A stretch of 64,000 nucleotides of DNA from positions 29,631 to 93,630 of the forward strand of contig CAYYPH010000017.1 in the NCBI GenBank assembly GCA_964473485.1, written 5' to 3'. A program made the translations under genes and the position numbers. This DNA is from CAIVAT01 sp964473485. Its GTDB lineage: Bacteria > Bacteroidota > Bacteroidia > Bacteroidales > FEN-979. The stretch's first letter is position 1; each line of letters opens with the position of its first letter. The notes beneath the pieces were generated by a model, which made no database searches, was not told where the DNA came from, and saw only the letters and a program-made list of their open reading frames with translations. This document shows positions 26,391 through 36,420 of the stretch, piece after piece.

Positions 26391-26713
26391 TTTGTTTGGA
26401 TTTTGGTTAGATCGGTAACATCACTATGGTCCGGCCAACCTATGGGGGCTTTTACGAACCAGGTGTGAAGTCACAAAAATATAGCAAAAAAGTGTTTAAA
26501 ACACTAATTATCAGGTTCATTAAACATGAATTCGACAAAGTCGGTAAATCGTCCGGTAACCCGGGGTTTTTTACGGTTCAGTTTCCTGGCAAATCGACAA
26601 ACTACCATCCTCAGAAAGCGCGTGACATGGTTAAAAACCAAACTATTTTTCTCGCGATCCCTCATTCACTGACGGTAATTTTCCTACCTTTAAGCCCAAA
26701 TAAAACGCTTCAT
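26391..26713. other. Intergenic region between divergent genes
   Basis: 323 bp between the BNR protein and the M16 protease. The frame of the protease is open through it, but there is no good start or conserved sequence. On the plus strand TACCTTTA (26685-26692) is one base from a -7 box. I see no RNA gene or repeat. Confidence 0.5.
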
Positions 26714-29527
26714 ATGAAAAACAGATTGTTTCAACTGACTGCCTTACTTTTCCTGTGCAACTCGCTGATGATGAGTGTTTCTGCCCAGATGATCAATTTG
26801 AACGACATGCCGCCCTTCGATCCAAAGGTGAGAACCGGGGTACTCGATAACGGGATGCGCTATTTCATCCGGTCGAACAAATTGCCGGAAAAACGCGGTG
26901 AATTTTACATTGCCCACAACGTGGGGGCCATCCAGGAAGATGATGACCAGAACGGGCTGGCACATTTTACGGAACACATGGCCTTTAACGGCACAGCCAA
27001 TTTCCCCGGGAAAGGGATACTGAATTACCTGGCCACCATCGGGGTGAAGTTCGGCACCAATGTCAATGCAGGGACGGGCCTTGAACGAACGGTCTACAAC
27101 CTTTCCAACGTGCCGCTCACCCGCGAAGGGATCATCGACAGTTGTCTCCTGATCCTCCACGACTGGTCAAATTATATCTCTTTCGATACTGCCGAGATCG
27201 ACCTCGAGCGCGGTGTCATCATCGAGGAGTGGAGAATGTACGGTTCGGCCAGTGAAAGGATGAGCAACGAACTCGCACCCATCGTTTACAAAGGCTCCAA
27301 ATATGCAAACCGGAATGTGATCGGTGACACAGCTGTCCTCAAACATTTCAGATATCAGACGATCCGCAATTTTTACAAGAAGTGGTACCGGCCCGACCTC
27401 CAGGCCGTTGTCGTGATCGGCGATTTTGATGAGAACCTGATGGAGGCAAAGATCAAAAAACTGTTCGGGGCGATTCCGGCGGTTGCCAATCCGACCCCCA
27501 AGGAGAGGTATGATGTTCCCGACAACACGGAGCCGCTGATCGGTGTGGCTTCAGACAAGGAGGCCACCTCCACCATGGTTGATATCAGCTTCAAGCACAA
27601 CGCCGTAAGTGAAAAGGACAAGAACCTGAATTACATGCGAACCATACTGATCAGGAATCTGATCAACACGATGTTCGGGCAAAGGATGGCCGAGCTGGCC
27701 GACCGTGAGAATCCCCCGTTCATTTTTGCCAGAACCTATTACGGGCAGTTTACCAGCACGAAGGATGCCTTCAGCGGCATGGCACAGGCAGCCAACAATC
27801 AATCGTTAAAGGCCCTCGGTGCCCTGCTTACCGAAATGGAACGCATGAAGCTTTACGGATTCACCCAGGGCGAATTTGACCGGGCCAAAGCAGAACTGCT
27901 CCGCCAGAACGAATCACGTTACATGGACCGCAACAAGCGTAAGAACCGCGAACTCGTTTATCCCAACATCGCCTGGTTCATGAACCGGACCCCGAATCCG
28001 GGAATTGAGTTTGAATACAGTTTCAACGCCGGGCTGATTCCGGGCATCGGCCTTGATGAGGTGAACCAGACGGCCAGGGGTTATGTGACGCAAAGCAACA
28101 TGATCGTCACCGTGACCGGTCCCGATAAGCAAGGAGTAACGCTACCTTCCACCGATGATATTAAAAAGGTGATCAGCGACGCCAAAAAAGAGAAGATTGA
28201 ACCCTATGTGGACAATGTAAAAACCACACAGCTGGTACCTGGGAGCATCACCGCCGGAAAAGTGATTGAGACATCGCAGAACGGCACATTTGAAACCACC
28301 GAATGGAAGTTATCCAACGGCATCAGGGTGGTGATCAAACCAACTGATATAAAGGAAGATGAATTGATCATACGGGGATTTTCTGCCGGAGGTATGGGTT
28401 TGGTCAGCGACGATCTCATATATCCTGCCCAGGTTTTTTCAAGTGTTGTCAACCAGATGGGCCTGGGAGAATTTTCCCGTTCCACGCTCACCAAAATGCT
28501 TGCCGGCAAAAAGGCGAACCTGATGGCGGGCATCGGGTCTGACCAGGAGATGATCAGCTCGAGGACATCGCCCAAAGATCTTGAAGCTGCCCTGCAACTG
28601 ATCTATCTTTTCTTTACCAATCCACGTTGGGATGCCACCGATTTCAACACCTGGCTGGAAAAGATGAAATCAACTTATATCAACAGAGCCTCGGAGCCCC
28701 GCAGCGCCTTCAGCGACTCGATCGCGGTCATGATGAGCAATCACCATCCAAGGGCCGTCCCGCTGTCGTATAATCTGCTCGGCAGCATCACGCTGGATAA
28801 GGTGAAACAGGTTTACGCCCAGCGATTCTCCGATCCCTCGGGATTCACCTTCATCTTTGTAGGAAAGATCAACCCTGAGGAACAGCGACCAATGATAGAG
28901 AAATACCTGGGATCGCTTCCGGCAGCAGGGGCTTCCGAGTCGCCCAAAGACGACGGCGTAAGGCCTCCCTCGGGAAAGGTGACCAACGACTTCAGCCGTG
29001 AAAACAAAACACCCAGAACCTCCGTGTTTGTCAACTTCAACGGAAAATGCGACTACACACCCCTCGACAAACTCCTCGGGGCCACATTACGGCACATACT
29101 CGAACTGCGGTACACCGAATCGATCCGCGAGGATGAAGGCGGCACTTACAGTGTTAGGACTTCCTGGAACCTCAACAAATATCCCGAACCGGGTTATTTG
29201 CTCAATGTCACCTTCGACACCGACCCGGCCAAGGCCGACAAGCTGATCGAGATCGTGCACCGCGAGATCAACAGGATCCTCGAAAAAGGGCCCACCGATG
29301 TTGACCTGCAAAAGGCCAGGGAGTACCTGCTGAAACAACGTCCTGAAGACAGGAAGGAAAACAGCTGGTGGTCGGCTATCCTCCTCGATCAGTATTTCAA
29401 CAACCTGGATTATCTTTCTGATTTCGAGAGGATGGTCATGGACCTGACCAACAAATCAATCCATGAATATGCAAAAAAGATGCTGAGCCAGGGGAATGAG
29501 GTGCAGGTGATCATGAGGCCTCTTTAA
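26714..29527 (+). CDS. M16 family zinc metallopeptidase (pitrilysin-like)
   Basis: A 937-residue protease. ATG 26714 directly precedes a signal peptide (1-25, ending VSAQ), so I chose it over upstream in-frame codons. The inverted zinc motif HFTEH is at H84-E87-H88 (GLAHFTEHMAFNGT), with the third ligand in ERGVIIEEW at about 160. A second, inactive-type M16 domain and a C-terminal half follow, with R/Y substrate-binding residues (LELRYTESIREDEGG). The length is that of two-domain full-length pitrilysins. It probably degrades peptides in the periplasm. A GAGTGACT array lies 23 nt after its stop. Confidence 0.92.
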   Translation: MKNRLFQLTALLFLCNSLMMSVSAQMINLNDMPPFDPKVRTGVLDNGMRYFIRSNKLPEKRGEFYIAHNVGAIQEDDDQNGLAHFTEHMAFNGTANFPGKGILNYLATIGVKFGTNVNAGTGLERTVYNLSNVPLTREGIIDSCLLILHDWSNYISFDTAEIDLERGVIIEEWRMYGSASERMSNELAPIVYKGSKYANRNVIGDTAVLKHFRYQTIRNFYKKWYRPDLQAVVVIGDFDENLMEAKIKKLFGAIPAVANPTPKERYDVPDNTEPLIGVASDKEATSTMVDISFKHNAVSEKDKNLNYMRTILIRNLINTMFGQRMAELADRENPPFIFARTYYGQFTSTKDAFSGMAQAANNQSLKALGALLTEMERMKLYGFTQGEFDRAKAELLRQNESRYMDRNKRKNRELVYPNIAWFMNRTPNPGIEFEYSFNAGLIPGIGLDEVNQTARGYVTQSNMIVTVTGPDKQGVTLPSTDDIKKVISDAKKEKIEPYVDNVKTTQLVPGSITAGKVIETSQNGTFETTEWKLSNGIRVVIKPTDIKEDELIIRGFSAGGMGLVSDDLIYPAQVFSSVVNQMGLGEFSRSTLTKMLAGKKANLMAGIGSDQEMISSRTSPKDLEAALQLIYLFFTNPRWDATDFNTWLEKMKSTYINRASEPRSAFSDSIAVMMSNHHPRAVPLSYNLLGSITLDKVKQVYAQRFSDPSGFTFIFVGKINPEEQRPMIEKYLGSLPAAGASESPKDDGVRPPSGKVTNDFSRENKTPRTSVFVNFNGKCDYTPLDKLLGATLRHILELRYTESIREDEGGTYSVRTSWNLNKYPEPGYLLNVTFDTDPAKADKLIEIVHREINRILEKGPTDVDLQKAREYLLKQRPEDRKENSWWSAILLDQYFNNLDYLSDFERMVMDLTNKSIHEYAKKMLSQGNEVQVIMRPL

Positions 29528-29550
29528 TGGCAACGATTAACTGAATAATT

Positions 29551-29590
29551 GAGTGACTGAGTGACTGAGTGACTGAGTGATTGAGTGCTT
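29551..29590. repeat. GAGTGACT octamer array
   Basis: Five tandem octamers (three GAGTGACT, then GAGTGATT and GAGTGCTT) between the M16 gene and the HdeD-like gene. Confidence 0.85.
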
Positions 29591-29627
29591 TGATTTCAAT
29601 GATATGAATCATCTAACAACTTAAAAA

Positions 29628-30203
29628 ATGGAAAAAAAGAGTTTTAAGAACTGGTGGTTCCTGGCCCTGAACGGATTGGTGCTGCTGATCTTCGGGCTAC
29701 TGATCGTCTTTATGACCAAAGATGGAATCGAGAACCTGCTAAGGTATTTCGGGGTTGTGATGCTGGTGGTGGGGGGGATCCTTTTACTTGTAGGCATTAA
29801 CAATCTGCGGCGCGACAAATCGGGGGTGATGATCCTCTTTCAGTCATTTGCCGGGATTGCCATCGGCCTATCGCTTCTCTTGTTTCCGAAAGCTTCCGTT
29901 TCGGTCCTGCTGATCCTGGTCGGAATCTGGGCTATTATGATCGGTATTGTTCAACTTATCGTCCTGGTAAATATCAAACGGATGCTTGCCAGTAAAAACC
30001 TGCTGCTCATCAATGGCCTGCTGACCATAGGGTTAGGCATAGCCCTGCTGTTCAATCCCTTCCAGTGGGCCGTGTTCGTGATCAAGGGCATCGGCGTTCT
30101 GTCAGCCCTGTTTGGGATCATGCTGGTGTACTTTTCCTTTGTTTTACGGTCTGTGAAAAAATTGGAGCAGTCGGAGAACGTCGTTATCCCCAAGGAACCT
30201 TGA
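29628..30203 (+). CDS. HdeD/DUF308-family membrane protein
   Basis: A 191-residue protein made of about six transmembrane helices in three similar hairpins (for example LALNGLVLLIFGLLIVF, FAGIAIGLSLLLFPKA, LINGLLTIGLGIALLFNP). This is the DUF308/HdeD layout; HdeD in enterobacteria is linked to acid resistance, but the biochemical role of the family is not settled. The stop is 2 nt before the start of the propeller histidine kinase, so the two are almost certainly co-transcribed. Confidence 0.8.
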   Translation: MEKKSFKNWWFLALNGLVLLIFGLLIVFMTKDGIENLLRYFGVVMLVVGGILLLVGINNLRRDKSGVMILFQSFAGIAIGLSLLLFPKASVSVLLILVGIWAIMIGIVQLIVLVNIKRMLASKNLLLINGLLTIGLGIALLFNPFQWAVFVIKGIGVLSALFGIMLVYFSFVLRSVKKLEQSENVVIPKEP

Positions 30204-30205
30204 AC

Positions 30206-33200
30206 ATGCAAAACAGGGTGAAGTGGCAGATCCTGCTTGGCTTACTTTTGTTTGCAACGGGTGTTCAGGCCCAGCGTTTTTTCACCAGGACCTACACGGC
30301 TGCCGACGGGTTGTCGAGCGGATCTGTGCATGGTGCGACTCAGGATACAGCCGGACTTCTCTGGTTTGCCACACGATTCGGCATTTCCTGTTATGACGGC
30401 CAGGTATGGCAAAACCATAACCGGCGGCAGGGTCTGCTGGGCAACGGTTATAACTGGATAATCTGCGATGAAAAAGGCACGCTCTGGGCCTTGTCGAACG
30501 GCGGAAAATTAATACCAGAGAGACACAACGGAAAGCGTTGGGAACCCTATGTTGCCACCGGAGCTCCACAACGCAATCTCCATTACAGTGGATTCCTGGT
30601 ATTTTATGAAAAAAAAGCCCCTGTCATTGTTGCTGCATCCCCTGATTCAGGAATATACGTCTGCAGAAATAAACAATGGTCGTGGATAAAACTTTCGAAG
30701 GGAGCTTCAGATGACGTTGTTTTTGGTATCAGTTACCATGATGGGCAGATCTGGTGTGCCACCAGCCGGGGCCTGATCATTATAAGGAGTGAAAGGGTTA
30801 ATGAATCTTTTGCCGGCAATACCGAATTTCCATCAAAGACCATTCTGAGTTTGTCTGTTGATAAAGGTTATCATGCATCAACCGGACAATTAAAAGTATG
30901 GTTGCTGGGCAACGACTGGATGGGGTATTATATGAACGGACGGTTCACCAAAATGGCATCCGGATTTAAACTTAAGACCGGGGCCGGTGTCGACAGAGCA
31001 TTTACCTGCCCCGACGGTGAAGGTGGTGTCTATTTCGGGAATCCGAATTACGTTTACCATTACAGCACTTTCACCGACCGCCTTACAGCGCTGAACAAGA
31101 AAAACGGGCTGATCTCCGAAGGTGGCACCAGCGTGTTAATCGACCGGGAGAAGAACGCCTGGATAACCGGATATATGGGAATTACCTGTCTGCCCAGGCC
31201 GAGATTCACCAATTTCACGGTGACTGAGGGACTGGCCGACAATGAAGTATGCGCAGCACTTGAGTTAAGTCCCGGGAGATTTGTCTTTGGCCACTATGGT
31301 GTTTTGTCATTTCTGGAAGGTGAAAAATTCACCTACCTGAATATCGACTACATAAATAAAAAGGAGATACACGAGACCAGGATCATTGATATGCTGAAAG
31401 ACAGAAAGGGAAACCTTTGGGTTGCAGCATCGTACCTGGGATTTGCAAAAATTGATGCTGGCAGGAAAGTCACCTGGTTCAATGCGAAGAGCGGGCTGAA
31501 GGGAGTGGCTGGTTCCGTCGCCGAGGCTGATGACGGAACTATCTACCTGGCCACCAATACACACCTGTATTACCTCAACAAGGATAGATTGACGGAGTAT
31601 AATTTACCCGACCGGCGGGATTACGGGATTCGGAAAATCATTTCAGGACCTGATCACAGTCTTTATTTCGCAACTTTCACCGCAGGTATTATCGAAGTGG
31701 ATAAGGCCGGGAAGGTAAGGCATTACAGGTCTTCAGTGCCGGATGGCAACAATACTTACACGGTTTTTACTGACTCCCGGGGACGGCGTTGGGCAGGAAC
31801 CGCGGCAGGGCTATTCAGCATGAACGATTCAAGCCTGGAAAAAACAAAGGCGGATCCAAAAATCGACAGTCCGGTTTATCTGATTCTTGAAGATCATCAG
31901 GATCAGCTCTGGTTTGGGACCGACCTGGGGGTGTTCAGGTGGAATGGCAAACGGATGGAACATTTCACCATCATGGATGGTTTGGCAGGGATGGAGGTCA
32001 ACCGGGATGCCGGGCTGGTGGATCACCAGGGAAGGATATGGTTCGGGACCATCAATGGTCTCACCTGTTTCAATCCTGTTTTCGATTATAATCTTTCACA
32101 GGTACTTCCGCCGATCGTTGAGATCCTTCGTATTGAAAGAGATGCCGATACTTTACCGGTCAATGAAAATATATATCTCGGCGCTGATCAGAACAATCTT
32201 ACCTTTTCATTCAGAGGCATCTCATTCATTAACGAAAAACAGGTATACTATTCCTGTTACCTGGAGGGGTTTGACAAGGGCTGGTCGGAGGAGTTTCTTT
32301 CGCCCAACCGGAAATATACCTATAATAATCTGGCTCCCGGTTCTTACCGTTTCCACCTGAAGGCCCGGAATGTGCTCGGGATCTGGAGCGAACCTGTAGC
32401 AACCGGTATCATCCGGATCAAGCAGCCATTTTATTCCCAATGGTGGTTCATCACCCCGGGACTCCTTGTTATTATGCTAATCGTGTATTTTTCCTTCAGA
32501 TACCTGGTAACCGCCAGGTACAATACACTGCTTGCCCTTACGGTGGAACAGAGGACTCAGGAATTGAAGGAGTCGGAACAGAACCTGATTCAGAGCAATC
32601 AGGCGAAGGATCGTTTCTTTTCGATCATTGCCCATGATCTCAGGAGTCCGTTCAACGCCATTCTGGGTTTCCTGGATTTACTGACAAGCAAGGATTATGC
32701 ATTTTCCCCGGAAGAACAGCAAAAAATTCTGATCCGGCTCAGGGCAACTGCTCTGCGTACGGTCGACCTGCTTGAGAACCTGCTGGCCTGGGCAAGGACA
32801 CAGCGGGGCGAGATACAGTTCCATCCCGTATCGTTTGATCTTTCGACGCTGATCCATGAAAACGCAGGCTTGATGGATGCCGCCGCGCAGGCCAAGGGAG
32901 TGGCGCTGAAGGCGGAGGCGAATGGCCCGTGTATGGTCATGGCCGACCGGAACATGATCAACACGGTGATACGTAACCTGGTCTCGAATGCCATCAAGTT
33001 CACCTATCCTGATGGCGTGGTTCAGGTTACCCTGAAACCCTCAGGCTCGGGCACCAGTGTATGCGTACAGGACAACGGATGCGGGATGTCGCAAAAGATG
33101 GTTGAGAACCTGTTCAGTCTCGAAGAGCACATCACCACCCAGGGCACTGGTAATGAAACAGGCACCGGGCTCGGCCTGATCCTTTGTCATGAGTTTATAA

Positions 33201-33292
33201 CCCTTCACAAAGGTTCGATAACTGTGGAGTCAGAACAGGGCTCCGGAACCAGGATTTGCTTCACTTTACCCGGAGAAGAACCGGTTACCTGA
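30206..33292 (+). CDS. Two-component propeller sensor histidine kinase
   Basis: A 1028-residue sensor. A signal peptide (1-24) is followed by two-component-regulator propeller repeats (about 30-630; for example TQDTAGLLWFATRFGISCYD, DHQGRIWFGTINGLTCF). A Y_Y_Y domain (about 640-740), a transmembrane helix (about 748-770), a HisKA domain with phospho-acceptor H810 (AHDLRSPFNAILG) and a HATPase domain (about 905-1025: N-box NLVSNAIKF, DNGCGM, GTGLGL) follow. It has no receiver or AraC domain, so it is not a full hybrid of the SusR/HTCS kind and needs a separate response regulator, which is not adjacent. Its last 8 bases overlap the convergent FG-GAP gene. Confidence 0.92.
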   Translation: MQNRVKWQILLGLLLFATGVQAQRFFTRTYTAADGLSSGSVHGATQDTAGLLWFATRFGISCYDGQVWQNHNRRQGLLGNGYNWIICDEKGTLWALSNGGKLIPERHNGKRWEPYVATGAPQRNLHYSGFLVFYEKKAPVIVAASPDSGIYVCRNKQWSWIKLSKGASDDVVFGISYHDGQIWCATSRGLIIIRSERVNESFAGNTEFPSKTILSLSVDKGYHASTGQLKVWLLGNDWMGYYMNGRFTKMASGFKLKTGAGVDRAFTCPDGEGGVYFGNPNYVYHYSTFTDRLTALNKKNGLISEGGTSVLIDREKNAWITGYMGITCLPRPRFTNFTVTEGLADNEVCAALELSPGRFVFGHYGVLSFLEGEKFTYLNIDYINKKEIHETRIIDMLKDRKGNLWVAASYLGFAKIDAGRKVTWFNAKSGLKGVAGSVAEADDGTIYLATNTHLYYLNKDRLTEYNLPDRRDYGIRKIISGPDHSLYFATFTAGIIEVDKAGKVRHYRSSVPDGNNTYTVFTDSRGRRWAGTAAGLFSMNDSSLEKTKADPKIDSPVYLILEDHQDQLWFGTDLGVFRWNGKRMEHFTIMDGLAGMEVNRDAGLVDHQGRIWFGTINGLTCFNPVFDYNLSQVLPPIVEILRIERDADTLPVNENIYLGADQNNLTFSFRGISFINEKQVYYSCYLEGFDKGWSEEFLSPNRKYTYNNLAPGSYRFHLKARNVLGIWSEPVATGIIRIKQPFYSQWWFITPGLLVIMLIVYFSFRYLVTARYNTLLALTVEQRTQELKESEQNLIQSNQAKDRFFSIIAHDLRSPFNAILGFLDLLTSKDYAFSPEEQQKILIRLRATALRTVDLLENLLAWARTQRGEIQFHPVSFDLSTLIHENAGLMDAAAQAKGVALKAEANGPCMVMADRNMINTVIRNLVSNAIKFTYPDGVVQVTLKPSGSGTSVCVQDNGCGMSQKMVENLFSLEEHITTQGTGNETGTGLGLILCHEFITLHKGSITVESEQGSGTRICFTLPGEEPVT

Positions 33293-36212
33293 AGATTACC
33301 TTTACCCGGCGGGTTTGTTCACCGTTGTTTACCGTTAAAAAGTACAACCCGCCCTTTTCTTCTTCGATTCCCAGCATCTCACGTGTAAATGAGCGCTGTA
33401 TCCGTGATGTTCCGTTTGCCCCGATGTTGATGGTCCGGATAATCCGGCCAGTCATATCCGTCACCTGAACCCATGCATCTGAGTGGTCATCAGATGTAAA
33501 TTCAAGATGAACGATTCCATCTGCAGGATTCGGAAAGACCCGAACCGGCCGGTCAGGGCCAGGTCCGCCGGAAATCACAGCAGTTGTTGTGGTATCATAT
33601 CCTCCCGACAGACAAACCACTCCTCCGTTTCTTCCGCCGGCAACCGCCTCCATGGTGCTGTCGCCAACAATGTCGGGAATGGCATCGAGGGCATCCACAG
33701 GGGTAGTGCCCGAAATCATGGCCAGTACATCTCCGTTGATCCCGTCGAGAAAATAGGTACGGTTATCCTGGTAAAGGGTACCGACTGCCATATCTCCCGT
33801 TCCGTCAAAATTGATATCGCCCATCGCGGTGACATTCCACGATTTATCGGCCAACTGCCGCTGCCATATGATCGATGCGTCGTGCCCGTTGATGATCACC
33901 GCCCTGGTGCCGCTGTGCCCGACCGTGAAATCGGGATGTCCATCCTTGTTGACATCGCCTACTTCCTCAAACCGCAATACCAGCGCATACGACTGGATCA
34001 GTGTAGTCTTTTCGCGGTTACCCGTCACTACATTGTGAAAGTAGACATTTCCCGAATAGTCACCTGAGGCCACATCGCGGATACCATCACCGTTAAAGTC
34101 ATCGATCTGGATCAGGGCCCAGGTAGATGAGCCAAAGGGGTTGTTGGTCCACAGGATGGCGCCATTCGCTCCGTTGATGCCATACACCCTCGAACTGGTC
34201 TGACCGGCATTGGTGGCTCCTGCCACAACATCAGGCTGATTGTCGCCATTGAAGTCATCGACGCCTATCACCGAAAAAACAGCGCCTTCAGTCGGACAGA
34301 TCCAGATCGGTTGCCCTGTCAGGCTGTTCAGGCAGAAAACGCGGCGGGGACCGGTCAGGTTGCCATCGTCGCCTGCACACGCAAGCACATCAGCGATACC
34401 ATCGCCATTGTAATCATATTTTGCATGTATCTGGTACACCCATCCACCATCACCAAAGGCATGGGTATCGTACCGCCAGAGCATCAGGCCGGTTTTTCCC
34501 GAGAGTGCACGCACTGAGCGGTCTCCGCCGGTAGTTCCGACGATCACATCCTCATACCCGTCATTATCAATATCTTCGATGACCGTCAACGCGTTCTGCT
34601 GATAAACATTTCCCGAATATATCTCTGTGGCCCACATGAGATCGGCGTTTACCGATGAGTTCCCGTTCAGGCAACGGACATAGTTGTCTTCGGAGCATAC
34701 GATGACATCGTCGATGCCGTCGCCGGTGATATCCCCGATAGGATGGATCGCTTTGGGGCTGTTGTCAAATCCTGTGGTGATCATATAGGTCCACAGTACC
34801 GTCCCGGTGGGATAATCGGTATCGATTCCCGTGCCTTCAAGGTCAAAGTTATAAGGATTCTGGGTAGGATCATTGGAAACGATACTGAGGATGCCGGTAT
34901 AGGGCACACCAGCTTCGGGATGGAACCAGATGCCAACATTGGCAGTCTGCAATGGGGAAATGGTCAACGGAAGTATTACCGATTCATCCAGGATGAAGTG
35001 CGGATCAGAGAAATCGAGCCCGGTGATCAGCAGGTCCTGGCTGCCGTCGTTGGTAACGGGCAGGTACCACCTTGAATAGGCCCCCTTTCTGCGATCACCC
35101 CAGTCGTGGCCCGTCCCGGTGATCTTAATATGCGGACCTGTAACAACTCCGTTCCCTGTAAGTGTCACGGTAACCGACGGATGGATTGGATCGTTTGAAT
35201 TGATATACACTTCGGCATAGAGCGGTCCGGCCGCTACCGGTTGATAAATGAGGGGAATGCTGGCAGTACCGCCGGGGGGAATGGTACCCGGAGTGGTATA
35301 GGTGGTCGTAATTGGCTGGCCGACAGGAATCCCGATACTGTTGATCACCAGGTTGGCGGTTCCGGTATTCTGAACCTGGCAGTTCCATGATGCCGAACCC
35401 CCGACAGGCACCGTCCCGTAATTATGCGATGTTACCGGAACAGTGATTACCGGGGTTCCCGAACCCATCAGGTCGACTTTGTAAAGGGTGCTTGGCGCCC
35501 CCAACTGGCCGTCGCAATACCAAAGATAGGTACCGTCGTATACGATACCTGATGGCTTTGTTCCCTGCGAGGCGTGGCTTTCAAGCAGGGTTCCTGCCGA
35601 AGAAACCTTGTACAGCATATTGGCGTTGTAGTCGGCAATCCACAAATTGCTGCCCTGCATGCAGATGTCCCAGGGTTGGTTGGCTGGCGGGGTAAACTGC
35701 GAAAGTACGGCTCCGGAGAAGTTTATGTGATACACTGTTCCCGGGTCGGGGTAATAGGTGCATACCCAGTAGGAGCCGTTGTCCCAGGCTATGCCCGACA
35801 TATAATGGTTGGGGAGGGTGATTGTCGAGATCTGGGTTCCCGACATGTTGAACTCAAGTGCCGTAGCCGGTTGGGCAGAACTGCTCGGTTGATTAATGGT
35901 CACCAGGTTCGGACTTTTGTATGTCAGGCCATATGCATCGCCAAATGGACCTGAGCAAAGCAGTGAGTTGGTGCCGTTCGTGGGGTTGAATTTGAAGATC
36001 TGTTCACCGTTCGTGCCATAGATGCCGAAATAGATATAGGTACCATCATAGGCCAGTCCCGATGCTTTTCCGGGAATGGAATAGGAGGCCACGATCGACC
36101 AGGCAGCGCTGGCCGATGGGTTATCGGACACCTGAGCCGACACCGGTCTGGCAAGTATCAGCAAACCCGCCGTGAAAAGAACCAGCAGGTTTAGTAACAT
36201 AACTTTTTTCAT
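33285..36212 (-). CDS. Large secreted FG-GAP/ASPM-like protein with T9SS sorting domain
   Basis: A 975-residue surface protein. A signal peptide (1-27) precedes a propeller-like region (about 30-250) with GLAYDGTYIYFGIYG-type strands. Two immunoglobulin-like choice-of-anchor/ASPM-type modules follow (about 255-465: PVTSHNYGTVPVGGSASW, GHDWGDRRKGAYS). Eight FG-GAP-like calcium-binding repeats form a second propeller (about 480-880: DITGDGIDD, DIDNDGYED, DYNGDGIAD, DFNGDNQPD and others). A type A sorting domain ends the protein (VFPNPADGIVHLEF, KVIFR). It is a typical large adhesin-like T9SS cargo; no catalytic motif is visible. Confidence 0.85.
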   Translation of the reverse strand: MKKVMLLNLLVLFTAGLLILARPVSAQVSDNPSASAAWSIVASYSIPGKASGLAYDGTYIYFGIYGTNGEQIFKFNPTNGTNSLLCSGPFGDAYGLTYKSPNLVTINQPSSSAQPATALEFNMSGTQISTITLPNHYMSGIAWDNGSYWVCTYYPDPGTVYHINFSGAVLSQFTPPANQPWDICMQGSNLWIADYNANMLYKVSSAGTLLESHASQGTKPSGIVYDGTYLWYCDGQLGAPSTLYKVDLMGSGTPVITVPVTSHNYGTVPVGGSASWNCQVQNTGTANLVINSIGIPVGQPITTTYTTPGTIPPGGTASIPLIYQPVAAGPLYAEVYINSNDPIHPSVTVTLTGNGVVTGPHIKITGTGHDWGDRRKGAYSRWYLPVTNDGSQDLLITGLDFSDPHFILDESVILPLTISPLQTANVGIWFHPEAGVPYTGILSIVSNDPTQNPYNFDLEGTGIDTDYPTGTVLWTYMITTGFDNSPKAIHPIGDITGDGIDDVIVCSEDNYVRCLNGNSSVNADLMWATEIYSGNVYQQNALTVIEDIDNDGYEDVIVGTTGGDRSVRALSGKTGLMLWRYDTHAFGDGGWVYQIHAKYDYNGDGIADVLACAGDDGNLTGPRRVFCLNSLTGQPIWICPTEGAVFSVIGVDDFNGDNQPDVVAGATNAGQTSSRVYGINGANGAILWTNNPFGSSTWALIQIDDFNGDGIRDVASGDYSGNVYFHNVVTGNREKTTLIQSYALVLRFEEVGDVNKDGHPDFTVGHSGTRAVIINGHDASIIWQRQLADKSWNVTAMGDINFDGTGDMAVGTLYQDNRTYFLDGINGDVLAMISGTTPVDALDAIPDIVGDSTMEAVAGGRNGGVVCLSGGYDTTTTAVISGGPGPDRPVRVFPNPADGIVHLEFTSDDHSDAWVQVTDMTGRIIRTINIGANGTSRIQRSFTREMLGIEEEKGGLYFLTVNNGEQTRRVKVIFR

Positions 36213-36245
36213 GGTTTGTTAAGGTTGATGCGTATTAGTTTAGAC

Positions 36246-36277
36246 ACCCCGACGGGGTGGGTGGACCCCGACGGGGT
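36246..36277. repeat. Two ACCCCGACGGGGT units, 19-bp period
   Basis: Cores at 36246-36258 and 36265-36277 separated by GGGTGG, upstream of the minus-strand FG-GAP gene. This is the same element as at 16114-16164. Confidence 0.85.
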
Positions 36278-36420
36278 CTTGTTAAACGACCCTAAAGGTA
36301 GACAATTCTGTTAACCTAACAAAATATCCCTGACAATAAAATCGTGAAGGTGGGGAGCTAAATGTTTTTTTTCTATTTTCGCATCTGATCCGGACCATTC
36401 CGGATAAAAACAGGTTCATT